Assembly: GCA_947493945.1 (NCBI GenBank)
Contig: CANLSR010000003.1
Location: 372,001 to 436,000 of the forward strand
DNA from: an uncultured bacterium
Lineage (GTDB): Bacteria > Bacteroidota > Rhodothermia > Rhodothermales > Rubricoccaceae
Direction of reading: 5' to 3'
Length of the DNA: 64,000 nucleotides
Shown here piece by piece: positions 24,955-32,972 of this stretch. Made by a program: the position numbers and the translations under genes. The number at the start of each line of letters is the position of its first letter. The stretch's first letter is position 1. The notes beneath the pieces were generated by a model that worked only from the letters and a program-made list of their open reading frames with translations, ran no database searches and had not been told where the DNA came from.

Positions 24955-25023
24955 TCAGGCCGCGCCCAACGTGATGGCGAAGCTGAGCAGGATGAGAACG
25001 GCAGGGACAAAAAAGCGACGCAT
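24955..25023 (-). CDS. 22-residue hydrophobic peptide (possible small membrane protein)
   Basis: An ATG at 25023 begins MRRFFVPAVLILLSFAITLG plus two Ala and then a TGA. Two Arg followed by one hydrophobic helix is the layout of bacterial single-pass microproteins. It ends just beyond the 20-bp hairpin, as a real gene would. Evidence is only position and composition, so the call is tentative. It is not a truncated copy of any neighbour. Confidence 0.35.
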   Translation of the reverse strand: MRRFFVPAVLILLSFAITLGAA

Positions 25024-25178
25024 GACAAGGACGTGGTGGGAGCTCCAAGGATCGCACTCGGGGAGGCGAGGCTCAAGCCGCCCCGCGCGCGCCCAGCCCC
25101 CGATGTGCCCACGCGGCCCCCGTTGGGCGTTTTGGAGCCCAATCCTCAGGTGAGCCTCAGCGAGACCCGACCCCCGCC

Positions 25179-26903
25179 TCAGCTGGTCGGCGGACGCTGG
25201 CGGTGGACGTCGGTGGCTCGCTGGACGGCGTGCGCCAGCCGGAGCGCGTGGTGCTCGCCCCAGAGCCGGCCCAGGAACGTGACCGAGTGGGGCGCGCGGC
25301 GGTCCGGGAAGCCGGCGACGGGCAGCAGCGCGTTGGGTATCACGACGGCCGGGTGGCCGGTCAGGTTGGTGATCCCGAGGCCGGCGTTGCCGAAGCTGGG
25401 CGTGACCAGCACGTCGTAGCGGTCCATCAGCGCCGTCATCTCGCGCATGAGCTGGGTGCGCAGCCGGTTGGCGTTGATGTACTCGACGGCCGGGATAAAC
25501 CGCGCGTGGCGGAACACGTTGGGCCACGCGCCCCGCTCCTGGCGCGCCATCCGGTCCGACTCGCGCGAGCGCGTCAGGCCGTCGAAGGCCGCGGCGGCCT
25601 CGGCCTCCAGGATCATCAGCATGGCATCGACCGGGAGGTCGGTGGGCAGCTCGACCTCGTCGGCCCCCACGCCCAGCCGGTCCAGCACCGCCGCCGTCTG
25701 GCGGTCGGCGTCGGCGCCGGGCCCGTCGCCCAGGTCGCCGCGCAGGAGCGTCCCGACGCGGAGGCCCGCCAGCGGCGCGGACGGGTCGAAGGGGAACGCC
25801 GGGTCGGGCGTGCCGTCGGCCGGCCCGCGGATGGCGTCGAACACGAGCGCGGCGTCGACCACGCTCCGGGCCATCGGGCCGAGCTTGTCCATGCTCCACG
25901 ACAGCGCCATCGCGCCGTCGGTGGGCACGCGCCCGAACGTCGGCCGCAGGCCGGTGACGCCGTTGCGCGTCGACGGGCTGACGATCGAGCCCAGCGTCTC
26001 GCTGCCGATCGCGAACGGCACCAACCCGGCAGAGACGGCGGCGCCCGGGCCGGCGCTGGAGCCGCTCGCGCCCTGGTCCGGGTTCCAGGGGTTCTTGGTG
26101 GTCCCGCCGAACCAGACGTCGCCCCAGGCCAGCTCGCCCAGCGTCAGTTTGGCCACCAGCACGGCGCCGGCCTTCTCCAGCCGCTCGACGACCAGCGCAT
26201 CGCGGTCGAAGGCCTGGGCCCGGTACGGCTCGGCGCCCCAGGTCGTCGGCGCGCCGACGGCGGCGAGCAGGTCCTTGGCGCCGTACGGGATGCCGTGGAG
26301 CGGGCCGCGGTCGACGCCCGCCGCCAGCTCGCGGTCGCGCGCCTGGGCGGTGGCGAGCGCGCGCTCGGGCAGCAGCGACACCACCGCGAGCAGCGCCGGG
26401 TCGAACTCGCGCAGGCGCCCGAGGAAGAACTCGGTCAGGCCCACGCTGGTCACGGCCCCGCCGCGCAGCATCGCCCCCAGCTCGGGGATCGAAGAGAACG
26501 CCAGGTCCTGCCCGGTGGCCGCGACGCCGGTGGGCGCCTGGGGTTCGATGGACGGTCCGGGGCCGGGGCCCGGGCGGCCGCGACCGCTCAGGGCCAGGTT
26601 CAGCGTCAGCGCCGGGGGCACGTCGTTGGGCGGCTCGGCCTGGCGGATGGCCTCCAGGCTGGCCAACCGGTCCTGAACGTCGCCCAGCATCAGCGCGCGG
26701 TCGGCCGGGCGGAACTGGAGGCCCTGGACGGCCTCGGCGTGGGCCAGGTCCTCGACGGTGAGGTCGGGGCGGCGCCCGTCGGGCGGCGGCCCCCCGGGCC
26801 CGAGGCGGTGGGCGTCGAGCGGCGCCGGCAGCGCCTGAACGGGCAGCGCCGCCCCGGCGGCCAGGGCGCTGGCGGAGGCGATAAAGCGGCGTCGGTCGAG
26901 CAT
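25179..26903 (-). CDS. Amidase-signature family hydrolase, Tat-exported
   Basis: A 574-residue Ser-Ser-Lys amidase. The N-terminus MLDRRRFIASASALAAGAAL is a twin-arginine signal, so it is exported folded. A 120-residue linker rich in Gly and Pro follows. Catalytic parts: Lys in GIPYGAKDLL near 207; the Ser-rich loop QGASGSSAGPGAAVSAGL near 275-290, with the nucleophile region GSETLGSIVSP after it. The glycine pattern GSSAGP departs from the usual GSSGGS, but both serines are kept. It may hydrolyse amides or amidated peptides; the substrate is unknown. The gene is alone. Confidence 0.87.
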   Translation of the reverse strand: MLDRRRFIASASALAAGAALPVQALPAPLDAHRLGPGGPPPDGRRPDLTVEDLAHAEAVQGLQFRPADRALMLGDVQDRLASLEAIRQAEPPNDVPPALTLNLALSGRGRPGPGPGPSIEPQAPTGVAATGQDLAFSSIPELGAMLRGGAVTSVGLTEFFLGRLREFDPALLAVVSLLPERALATAQARDRELAAGVDRGPLHGIPYGAKDLLAAVGAPTTWGAEPYRAQAFDRDALVVERLEKAGAVLVAKLTLGELAWGDVWFGGTTKNPWNPDQGASGSSAGPGAAVSAGLVPFAIGSETLGSIVSPSTRNGVTGLRPTFGRVPTDGAMALSWSMDKLGPMARSVVDAALVFDAIRGPADGTPDPAFPFDPSAPLAGLRVGTLLRGDLGDGPGADADRQTAAVLDRLGVGADEVELPTDLPVDAMLMILEAEAAAAFDGLTRSRESDRMARQERGAWPNVFRHARFIPAVEYINANRLRTQLMREMTALMDRYDVLVTPSFGNAGLGITNLTGHPAVVIPNALLPVAGFPDRRAPHSVTFLGRLWGEHHALRLAHAVQRATDVHRQRPPTS

Positions 26904-26950
26904 GAGCGCGGGATGAGGGGTGCGGGGAAGATGCCACTCGCCGAGCGTCG

Positions 26951-26976
26951 CCGCCAGCGGGGCGTGGCGCTGGCGG
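26951..26976. repeat. CCGCCAGCG/CGCTGGCGG inverted repeat (arms in reverse order)
   Basis: CCGCCAGCG (26951-26959) and CGCTGGCGG (26968-26976) pair perfectly over 9 bp with an 8-nt loop. The arms are swapped relative to the other copies. It lies between the TerB-like and amidase genes, both on the minus strand. Confidence 0.55.
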
Positions 26977-27029
26977 CCGGGCCGGGCACCCGCGTGGGGC
27001 GGGGCGGTCTCGGCCGCCCGCTCCCCATC

Positions 27030-27404
27030 TTACCCCGCCAGGCCCCAGGCTTGGGCAAGGTGGCGCAGCAGCGTCCGCTCCATCGTGTGGACTTTGCCGT
27101 CGGCGTCGGCGACCTCCACCAGCGCGGCGTGGGCGCGGGCCGTCTGCGCGGGCGTCAAGGCGGCGCCGAGCCGGGCCACGACGGTGTCCAAGCCGATCAC
27201 GCTCAGCCGCCCGTAGTCCCGGACGGCGCGCTCCACCAAGTCGCTCAGGTCGGCCCCGCTCGCCTCGTCCCCGAACGCCGCCGCGATGCGGTCGAGCTGC
27301 CGCACCATCTCGCGCGACTCGCGGGGGTCGAGGTCCGCGTCGGTCCCGTGGGCGACGACCAGCGCCAGCAGGGCGAGGTCGGCCAGCGTCGTGGGCTCAT
27401 CCAT
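27030..27404 (-). CDS. TerB-like domain protein
   Basis: A 124-residue all-helical protein resembling the TerB (tellurite resistance) domain. The acidic motif HGTDADLDPRE in the first helix pair and DADGKVHTMERTLLRHLA near the end match the acidic, metal-binding pattern of TerB. No signal or membrane segment. It overlaps the upstream zinc-finger gene by eight bases and is the third gene of a sigma factor operon, so it may take part in the stress response that the sigma factor controls. Assignment is by motif pattern only. Confidence 0.65.
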   Translation of the reverse strand: MDEPTTLADLALLALVVAHGTDADLDPRESREMVRQLDRIAAAFGDEASGADLSDLVERAVRDYGRLSVIGLDTVVARLGAALTPAQTARAHAALVEVADADGKVHTMERTLLRHLAQAWGLAG

Positions 27405-27651
27405 CGGCGTGGGGCTGGGCCGAGCACGCGCGGAGGGCCACCATCAGCGCCTCGAACTCCTCGCCGCAGCACCGGCAGGTCCTCAAGTGCTCCTCCACGA
27501 GCGGCAGCGCCTCCCGGGTGTCGAGCCCGGCCAGCGTCATCTCGGCAAACCGGTCGACGCAGGTCTCGCAGTCGCCGCACGACAGCTCGTCGGGGCGCGA
27601 GGCCAGCGCGCGGGCCACGAGCGTTCGGAGGACGGGGGGTGTGAGCGTCAT
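27397..27651 (-). CDS. Small zinc-finger protein, putative anti-sigma factor
   Basis: An 84-residue protein with Cys pairs in LSCGDCETCVDRF and a His/Cys group HLRTCRCCGEEFEAL. The HxxxCxxC pattern is the zinc-binding anti-sigma (ZAS/zf-HC2) signature. No membrane helix follows, so it would be a soluble, possibly redox- or zinc-responsive anti-sigma factor. The gene begins 45 bases after the ECF sigma gene and overlaps the TerB-like gene by eight bases. Start ATG at 27651 was chosen over one ten codons upstream because of operon spacing. Confidence 0.72.
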   Translation of the reverse strand: MTLTPPVLRTLVARALASRPDELSCGDCETCVDRFAEMTLAGLDTREALPLVEEHLRTCRCCGEEFEALMVALRACSAQPHADG

Positions 27652-27695
27652 GTCGAGCGGGGTCTCGGCGCTAGACGCCACCGCAAACGGTGGGC

Positions 27696-28301
27696 TTACG
27701 GGTCGGTCGGGTCGAGCAGATCGTCCGGCCCCAGGCCCCGGTCCTCGAAGGCGCGGCGGAGCCGGAGTCGGGCGTCGTGGAGCAGCTTGTAGAGCGCGTT
27801 CCGGTTGGTGTCGAGCCGGCGGGCGACCTCGTCCATGGGCATCCCGGCGAGCACGGCCTGGAGCGCCGTCGACTGGCGCTCGGTGAGCTCGTCGCGGATG
27901 AGCTGGCGGACGAGCCCGACGGCCTGGGCCTGCTCCATCACCGCGTCGGCGCCGGGCTCGGGGGCCTGGGGCGGGTCGGCGACCAGCACGTCGAGCGGGA
28001 CGTCCTCCCAGCGCTTGCGCCGGAGCTCGCTAAAGGCCAGGTTGACGGCCACGCGCTGGGCCCAGGTCGTGAACCGGGCGTCGCCGCGGAACTGGTCGGC
28101 GCGGTCGCGGACCTGCAAGAGCGCGTCTTGCACCAGGTCGTCCACCAGCGCGTCCGCGCCGCGGTCGACGCGCGGGCCGACGGTCACGCGCAGGGCCTGG
28201 TGCAGGACCGGGCGCAGGTCCTCCAGCGCCGCGGTAAGCTCCGGCCCGTCGCCGGCCAAGTCCGCCAGCCACTCGTCGTTGGTTCGGTCCGGAGAGGGCA
28301 A
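27696..28301 (-). CDS. ECF-family RNA polymerase sigma factor
   Basis: A 201-residue group 4 sigma factor. Region 2 is seen in ALVDDLVQDALLQVRDRADQF and FTTWAQRVAVNLAFSELRR; region 4 in LTERQSTALQAVLAGMPMDE and LYKLLHDARLRLRRAF. I chose the TTG at 28301 because it lies 23 bases after a TAGCTTG promoter box (28324-28330, minus strand), the spacing seen at other genes here; no ATG fits. The next gene encodes its probable anti-sigma partner. Target promoters are unknown. Confidence 0.88.
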   Translation of the reverse strand: MPSPDRTNDEWLADLAGDGPELTAALEDLRPVLHQALRVTVGPRVDRGADALVDDLVQDALLQVRDRADQFRGDARFTTWAQRVAVNLAFSELRRKRWEDVPLDVLVADPPQAPEPGADAVMEQAQAVGLVRQLIRDELTERQSTALQAVLAGMPMDEVARRLDTNRNALYKLLHDARLRLRRAFEDRGLGPDDLLDPTDP

Positions 28302-28323
28302 GGCGTGGGGTGAGGGGGCGCCG

Positions 28324-28330
28324 CAAGCTA
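28324..28330 (-). promoter_or_regulatory. TAGCTTG -7 box of the sigma factor operon
   Basis: CAAGCTA on the plus strand reads TAGCTTG on the coding strand, 23 bases before the TTG start. It matches the Bacteroidetes TAnnTTTG -7 element with one T fewer. No -33 TTG was found at proper distance. Confidence 0.5.
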
Positions 28331-28415
28331 GCCCGCGCCCGGGGCCCAGGCGTCTCGATTCGGTAAAGCCGCCCCGACGCCGCGGGCCTCGGCCGCGCCC
28401 GGGCCAGGCGCGCCG

Positions 28416-28438
28416 CCGCTGGCGGTGGCCGCCGGCGG
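28416..28438. repeat. CCGCTGGCGG-type hairpin after the SDR gene
   Basis: CCGCTGGCGG (28416-28425) faces CCGCCGGCGG (28429-28438), an inverted copy with one mismatch and a 3-nt loop, abutting the stop codon of the SDR gene. Confidence 0.6.
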
Positions 28439-29194
28439 TCACCGGGGGCGCACGTTGGCAAAGCCGCCGTCGACGGAGAGCGTCTGGCCCGTGACCCAGC
28501 CGCTGCGCGCCCGGTCGAGCAGGAACGCCAGCGCGTCGGTGAGGTCCTCGGGCTCGCCGATCCGGCCCAGCGGGTGCATCTTGGCCGACGCCTCGACGGC
28601 CTGCTCGGTCGCCACCAGCCGCCCCGCCAGCGGCGTCCGCACCAGGCCGGGCGCGACGGCGTTGACGCGGATCCCCTTGGGCGCGTAGGTCGCCGCGGCG
28701 GCCTGCACCAGCCCCACCACGCCGGCCTTGGCCGCGGCGACGGCCTCGTGGTTGGCCAGGCCCAGCTTGGCCGCCACGCTCGACATCAGCACGACGGACC
28801 CGCCCTCCGGGCCCTTGTTGCGCTGCATCGCCCTAGCGCCCGAGCGGACGGCGTAGAACGCGGTGTGGAGGTTGAGCCGGAGCACCTCCTCGAACGCCTG
28901 GGGGCTCATGGCGTGCGCCGGCTTGAGGTCGATGGACCCGACCAAGTTGACGACCCCGTCGACCCGGCCGTGCGCCTCGACGGCGCCCTGGACCAGGCTC
29001 TCGACCGCCTCGGGCTCGGTCGCGTCGAGCGTGAACGCCGAGGCGCCGGTCTCGCCCGCCAGCGCGCCGAGCGCGTCGGCGTCGCGGGCGCCCAGGACCA
29101 CCGCGGCGCCGTCGGCCGCCAGCCGCCGCGCCAGGGGCGCGCCGATGCCGCCCGTCCCTCCGATCAAGACATAGACAGGTGCGCGATCGGACAT
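28439..29194 (-). CDS. Short-chain dehydrogenase/reductase family protein with a missing catalytic Tyr
   Basis: A 251-residue classical SDR fold. The cofactor motif is LIGGTGGIGAPLARRLA, the second motif NLVGS, and the active-site Ser is in VVLMSSVAAKLG. The next motif, normally YxxxK, reads VAAAK within NHEAVAAAKAGVVG, so Lys is kept but Tyr is replaced by Val. The C-terminal part (GIRVNAVAPGLVRTP, WVTGQTLSVDGGF) is normal. It may be a non-catalytic or altered-mechanism member, or bind NAD(P) as a regulator. No pathway partner is adjacent. Confidence 0.88.
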   Translation of the reverse strand: MSDRAPVYVLIGGTGGIGAPLARRLAADGAAVVLGARDADALGALAGETGASAFTLDATEPEAVESLVQGAVEAHGRVDGVVNLVGSIDLKPAHAMSPQAFEEVLRLNLHTAFYAVRSGARAMQRNKGPEGGSVVLMSSVAAKLGLANHEAVAAAKAGVVGLVQAAAATYAPKGIRVNAVAPGLVRTPLAGRLVATEQAVEASAKMHPLGRIGEPEDLTDALAFLLDRARSGWVTGQTLSVDGGFANVRPR

Positions 29195-29249
29195 CGTTCG
29201 AATGAGAGGAGGAGCCCGACCGACGCCGCCCGCCGCGCCGGGATCCCGT

Positions 29250-29293
29250 CCCGCTGGCGGAGCGCGCCCGCCCCCGTCGCGGCCGCCAGCGGG
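29250..29293. repeat. CCCGCTGGCGG/CCGCCAGCGGG inverted repeat before smc
   Basis: Perfect 11-bp arms at 29250-29260 and 29283-29293 with a 22-nt loop. It sits between the divergent SDR and smc genes, so it cannot terminate either of them. It ends 20 bases before the smc -7 box. Confidence 0.65.
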
Positions 29294-29312
29294 GCGAGGC
29301 GGGGCCCTCGGG

Positions 29313-29319
29313 TATCTTG
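29313..29319 (+). promoter_or_regulatory. TATCTTG -7 box of smc
   Basis: TATCTTG lies 18 bases before the smc ATG and matches the TAnnTTTG-like box seen before other genes. No -33 TTG is visible at the right distance. Confidence 0.45.
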
Positions 29320-29337
29320 CGGCGTCCCCCTGCGCCC

Positions 29338-32300
29338 ATGTACCTCAGCCGGCTCGAGCTCCACGGCTTCAAGAGCTTCGCCCAGAAGACCACCGTCGCC
29401 TTCTCGCCCGGCGTGACCGCCATCGTCGGGCCGAACGGGTGCGGCAAGTCGAACGTGATCGACGCCGTGCGCTGGGTGCTCGGCGAGCAGCGCGCGCGGA
29501 CGCTGCGGAGCGACTCGATGGCCGGCGTCATCTTCAACGGCGCCGCCGACAAACGGCCCCTCGGTCTAGCCGAGGTCTCGCTCACCGTCGAGAACACGCG
29601 CGGCGTACTGCCGACCGAGTACTCCGAGGTCACCGTCACGCGGCGGCTCTACCGCAACGGCGACTCCGAGTACGTGTTGAACGGGACCGTCTGCCGCCTG
29701 CGCGACGTCCAGGACCTGTTCATGGACACCGGCCTGGGCGCCGGCGCCTACTCGGTGATCGAGCTCAAGATGGTCGAGGACATCCTGTCCGAGCAGGCCG
29801 ACGACCGCCGCCGGCTCTTCGAGGAGGCCGCCGGCGTCACCAAGTACAAAAAGCGCCGCGCCCAGGCCCTCCGCCGCCTGGACACCACCCAGGCCGACCT
29901 GACGCGGCTGGACGACATTGTCGAGGAGGTCGACAAGCAGGTGCGGTCGCTGGAGCGCCAGGCCAAGAAGGCGGCCCGCCACGAGCGACTGGCGACGCGG
30001 CTGAGGCGGCTGGAGCTGGCGATGGCCGCCCACGACGTCGCCCGGCTCCAGACCGAGCGCAGCGCGCTGGAGGCGACCGTCCGCGAGCAGGCCGACCAGG
30101 CCGAGGCGCTCGGCGCCCGGCTGGCGGCCGGCGAGGCCGGGCTGGAGGGGGACCGGACGGAGTTGGTCAGGCTGGAGCAGGCGATGGCCGGGGCCGCGCG
30201 CGCGCTCCAGGCCCACGCCGAGGGCGTCCGGTCGCTGGAGGCCGAGATCCGGCTGGGCGCCGAGCGCCAGTCGGCCGGGCGCCGGGCGCTGGAGCGGATC
30301 GAGAAGGAGCGCGGCGCCGACGCCGCTCGGGCGGAGGACGCCCAAAAAGAGCAGGCGGAGGCCGGAGTCAGGATCGAACAGGCGGAAGCCGAGGTGGCCG
30401 AGCGAGCAGCGACCCTCGGATCGGCAGAGGCCGCGCGCGTCGAGGCCCACGACGCGGCCGGCGGCCGGCGCCAGGCGTCCCAATCGGCGCGGAGCGCGGC
30501 GGCAGAGGCGGCCGGCGCCCTGCGCGACGCCCAGGCCGCGGTCGAGCGCGCCCGGGACCGCCGCGCGCTCTTGGAGGCGGAGGTGGCGCGCGTCGCCCGT
30601 GAGCAGGCCGAGGTCGAGGCCGCGCCCGAGACCACCGACTCGGCCCCGTCTCTCGTCACGGCCGAGGCCGCGCTAGAAGCCGCCGCCGCCCGGCTGGCGG
30701 ACGCCGTGGCCGCGCGCGACGACGCCCGCGCCGCGTTCGAGCGCGTCGACGCGGACCGCCAGCAGGCCGAGGGCGCCGCTCGCGCCGCCCGAGCCCAAGC
30801 GGCCCTCCTTCAGACGCTGGTCGAGGCCGGCGCCCAAGGCGACGACGCCGTCGCCTTCTTGGCGGCCGACCCCGACGTCCAGGCGACGACCGTCGCCGAG
30901 CTCGTCGGCGCCGACGAGCCCGACCGGCTGGCGCTGGACGCGGCACTCGGCGCGTGGACGCACGCCGTCGTGGTCGCCAGCGAGGCCGACGCCGACGCCG
31001 CCATCCGCCAGCTGCGCGCGGCCGACCGGGGCCGGGCCACGTTCCTGGTCCTCGACCGGCTGCCGGACGCGGCCGCCGAGCCGACGCCGCCGGGCACGAC
31101 GCCGATGCGAGACCTGGCCCGTGCGCCCGACGCCTACGCGCCGCTGCTCGACGCGCTCCTGGCCCGCACGTTCGTGGCCGAGTCGCTGGACGCGGCGCGG
31201 TCGTTGCGCGACGCCTTTCCCGCCGCCCGGTTCGTCACGCGCGACGGCGCCTGGACCGACGCGGGCGGCGCGGTCCACGGCGGCAGCCCGACGCCCTCGG
31301 CCGGAGCCAGCCGCCTGGGCGTGCGCGAGCGCCAGGAGCAGGCCGCGGCCGACCTCGCCGACGCCGAGCACGCACTGGCCGACGCCCAGGCCCGCGCCCA
31401 CGCGGCCCGCCAGGCCAGCGACGACGCCGAGACCGCCCGGCGCAAGGCCGAGGCCGCGCTGGAGTCCCACCGCGCCGACCGCGACCGCGCCCGCGACGCC
31501 GCCGCCCGCCAACAAGCCCAGGCCGCCGCCCGCGCCGACCGACTCGCCCGGCTGGCGGCGCGCGCCGACGAGACGGCCCAGGCGCTCGGCGCGCTGCCGG
31601 CGACGGACGAGTTGGAGGCCGAGGCCGAGGCGCGAGCGCAGAGCGCGCGCGACGCCCAGGCCCGCCAAACCGATGCCGACGCGGCGTACGAAGAGGCCGC
31701 CGGGGCGCGGTCGGCCGCCGAGACGGCCTGGAGCGACGCCCGACTGGCGCACGCCCGGGCGCAGGCCGACCTCCAGTCGGCCCGCGACGCCCAGGCGCGC
31801 GCGGCGCGGACGCTGGGCGAGGTGGGCCGGCGCCAGTCCGACCGCGACGCCGAGCAGGCCCGGATCGAGGCCGAGCTCTCCCAGGCCCAGGGCGCCGCCT
31901 CCGACGTGACGTCGCGGCTGGACGACGAGCGCCACCGCACCGACGCGCTCCAAACCGCCGCTTCTGACGCCGAGACGGCCGTCCTCCAGGGCCGCGCCCG
32001 CATCGCCGACGCCGAGGGCGCGCTCCGCCAGCTGCGCAGCAAGCGAGAAGCCGCCGCCGACGCCCGGGGCGAGGCCGAGCGCCGGCTGGTGGAGGTCGCC
32101 ACGCGCCAGGAGACGACGCTGGAGCGGCTGGCCGAAGAGCACAGCGCGGACCTGGACCAAGCGGCGGCCGAGCTGGACGCGCTCCGCCAGGAAGGCGAGG
32201 CGGACGGAGAATCGTTCCAGCCCGAGGCCGCGCGCGCCGAGATCCCCGACCTCCGCCGCAAGCTCCGCGACCTGGGCGCTGTCAACGCGCTCGCGCTAGA

Positions 32301-32898
32301 GAGCTACGACCAAGAGCAGACGCGGCTGGCGTTCCTCCAGGAGCAGCGCGACGACCTGGCGGGCGCCGAGGCGACGCTGTTGGAGACCATCCAGGAGATC
32401 AACGAGACCGCGCGTCGGCGTTTCGACGAGACGTTCGGCCAGATCCGCCAGGCGTTCCAGCGCCTGTTCTCCGACCTGTTCGGCGGCGACGCCCAGGCCG
32501 ACGTCGCGCTCGACGGCGACGACCCGCTGGAGGCGCCCGTCACCATCACGGCCCGGCCGCGCGGCAAGCGGCCCGTGTCGCTGGCCCAGCTCTCGGGCGG
32601 CGAAAAGACGCTGACGGCGACCGCGCTGCTGTTCTCGATCTACCTCGTCAAGCCCAGCCCGTTCTGCATCCTCGACGAGGTGGACGCGCCGCTCGACGAC
32701 GCCAACGTGGGCCGCTTCATGTCGCTCATCCGCTCGTTCGCGGACTCGACGCAGTTTATCCTGGTCACCCACAACAAGCTCACGATGGAGGCCGCCGACC
32801 GGATGTACGGCGTGACGATGCCCACGCCCGGCATCAGCCGCCTGGTGGGCGTCCAGTTCGAGGAGGGCCCCGTCGGCGCCGAGACCGCGCCGGCGTAA
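29338..32898 (+). CDS. smc: Chromosome segregation SMC ATPase
   Basis: A 1186-residue SMC protein that folds, tethers and helps segregate the chromosome. Head half 1 has Walker A in GPNGCGKSNVIDAVRWVLGE near residue 32. Two long Ala/Glu/Arg-rich coiled coils flank a hinge at about 505-650. Head half 2 carries the ABC signature LSGGEKTLTATALLF and Walker B FCILDEVDAPLDD, ending with the D-loop and FILVTHNKLTMEAADRMYG. Length matches bacterial SMC. ScpA and ScpB are not next to it. The ATG at 29338 starts the conserved YLSRLELHGFKSF. Confidence 0.97.
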   Translation: MYLSRLELHGFKSFAQKTTVAFSPGVTAIVGPNGCGKSNVIDAVRWVLGEQRARTLRSDSMAGVIFNGAADKRPLGLAEVSLTVENTRGVLPTEYSEVTVTRRLYRNGDSEYVLNGTVCRLRDVQDLFMDTGLGAGAYSVIELKMVEDILSEQADDRRRLFEEAAGVTKYKKRRAQALRRLDTTQADLTRLDDIVEEVDKQVRSLERQAKKAARHERLATRLRRLELAMAAHDVARLQTERSALEATVREQADQAEALGARLAAGEAGLEGDRTELVRLEQAMAGAARALQAHAEGVRSLEAEIRLGAERQSAGRRALERIEKERGADAARAEDAQKEQAEAGVRIEQAEAEVAERAATLGSAEAARVEAHDAAGGRRQASQSARSAAAEAAGALRDAQAAVERARDRRALLEAEVARVAREQAEVEAAPETTDSAPSLVTAEAALEAAAARLADAVAARDDARAAFERVDADRQQAEGAARAARAQAALLQTLVEAGAQGDDAVAFLAADPDVQATTVAELVGADEPDRLALDAALGAWTHAVVVASEADADAAIRQLRAADRGRATFLVLDRLPDAAAEPTPPGTTPMRDLARAPDAYAPLLDALLARTFVAESLDAARSLRDAFPAARFVTRDGAWTDAGGAVHGGSPTPSAGASRLGVRERQEQAAADLADAEHALADAQARAHAARQASDDAETARRKAEAALESHRADRDRARDAAARQQAQAAARADRLARLAARADETAQALGALPATDELEAEAEARAQSARDAQARQTDADAAYEEAAGARSAAETAWSDARLAHARAQADLQSARDAQARAARTLGEVGRRQSDRDAEQARIEAELSQAQGAASDVTSRLDDERHRTDALQTAASDAETAVLQGRARIADAEGALRQLRSKREAAADARGEAERRLVEVATRQETTLERLAEEHSADLDQAAAELDALRQEGEADGESFQPEAARAEIPDLRRKLRDLGAVNALALESYDQEQTRLAFLQEQRDDLAGAEATLLETIQEINETARRRFDETFGQIRQAFQRLFSDLFGGDAQADVALDGDDPLEAPVTITARPRGKRPVSLAQLSGGEKTLTATALLFSIYLVKPSPFCILDEVDAPLDDANVGRFMSLIRSFADSTQFILVTHNKLTMEAADRMYGVTMPTPGISRLVGVQFEEGPVGAETAPA

Positions 32899-32910
32899 CA
32901 CGGCGCCGGC

Positions 32911-32935
32911 CGCTGGCGGAGAGCGCCCGCCAGCG
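32911..32935. repeat. CGCTGGCGG/CCGCCAGCG hairpin after smc
   Basis: Perfect 9-bp arms at 32911-32919 and 32927-32935, 7-nt loop, 13 bases after the smc stop and directly before the promoter box of the next gene. Confidence 0.7.
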
Positions 32936-32940
32936 CGGCG

Positions 32941-32947
32941 TAGCTTG
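32941..32947 (+). promoter_or_regulatory. TAGCTTG -7 box
   Basis: TAGCTTG lies 25 bases before the ATG of the acidic hypothetical protein, the same arrangement as at the prolyl oligopeptidase gene. Confidence 0.5.
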
Positions 32948-32972
32948 GCCCGCCCCTCCCCCCGCGCCCGCC

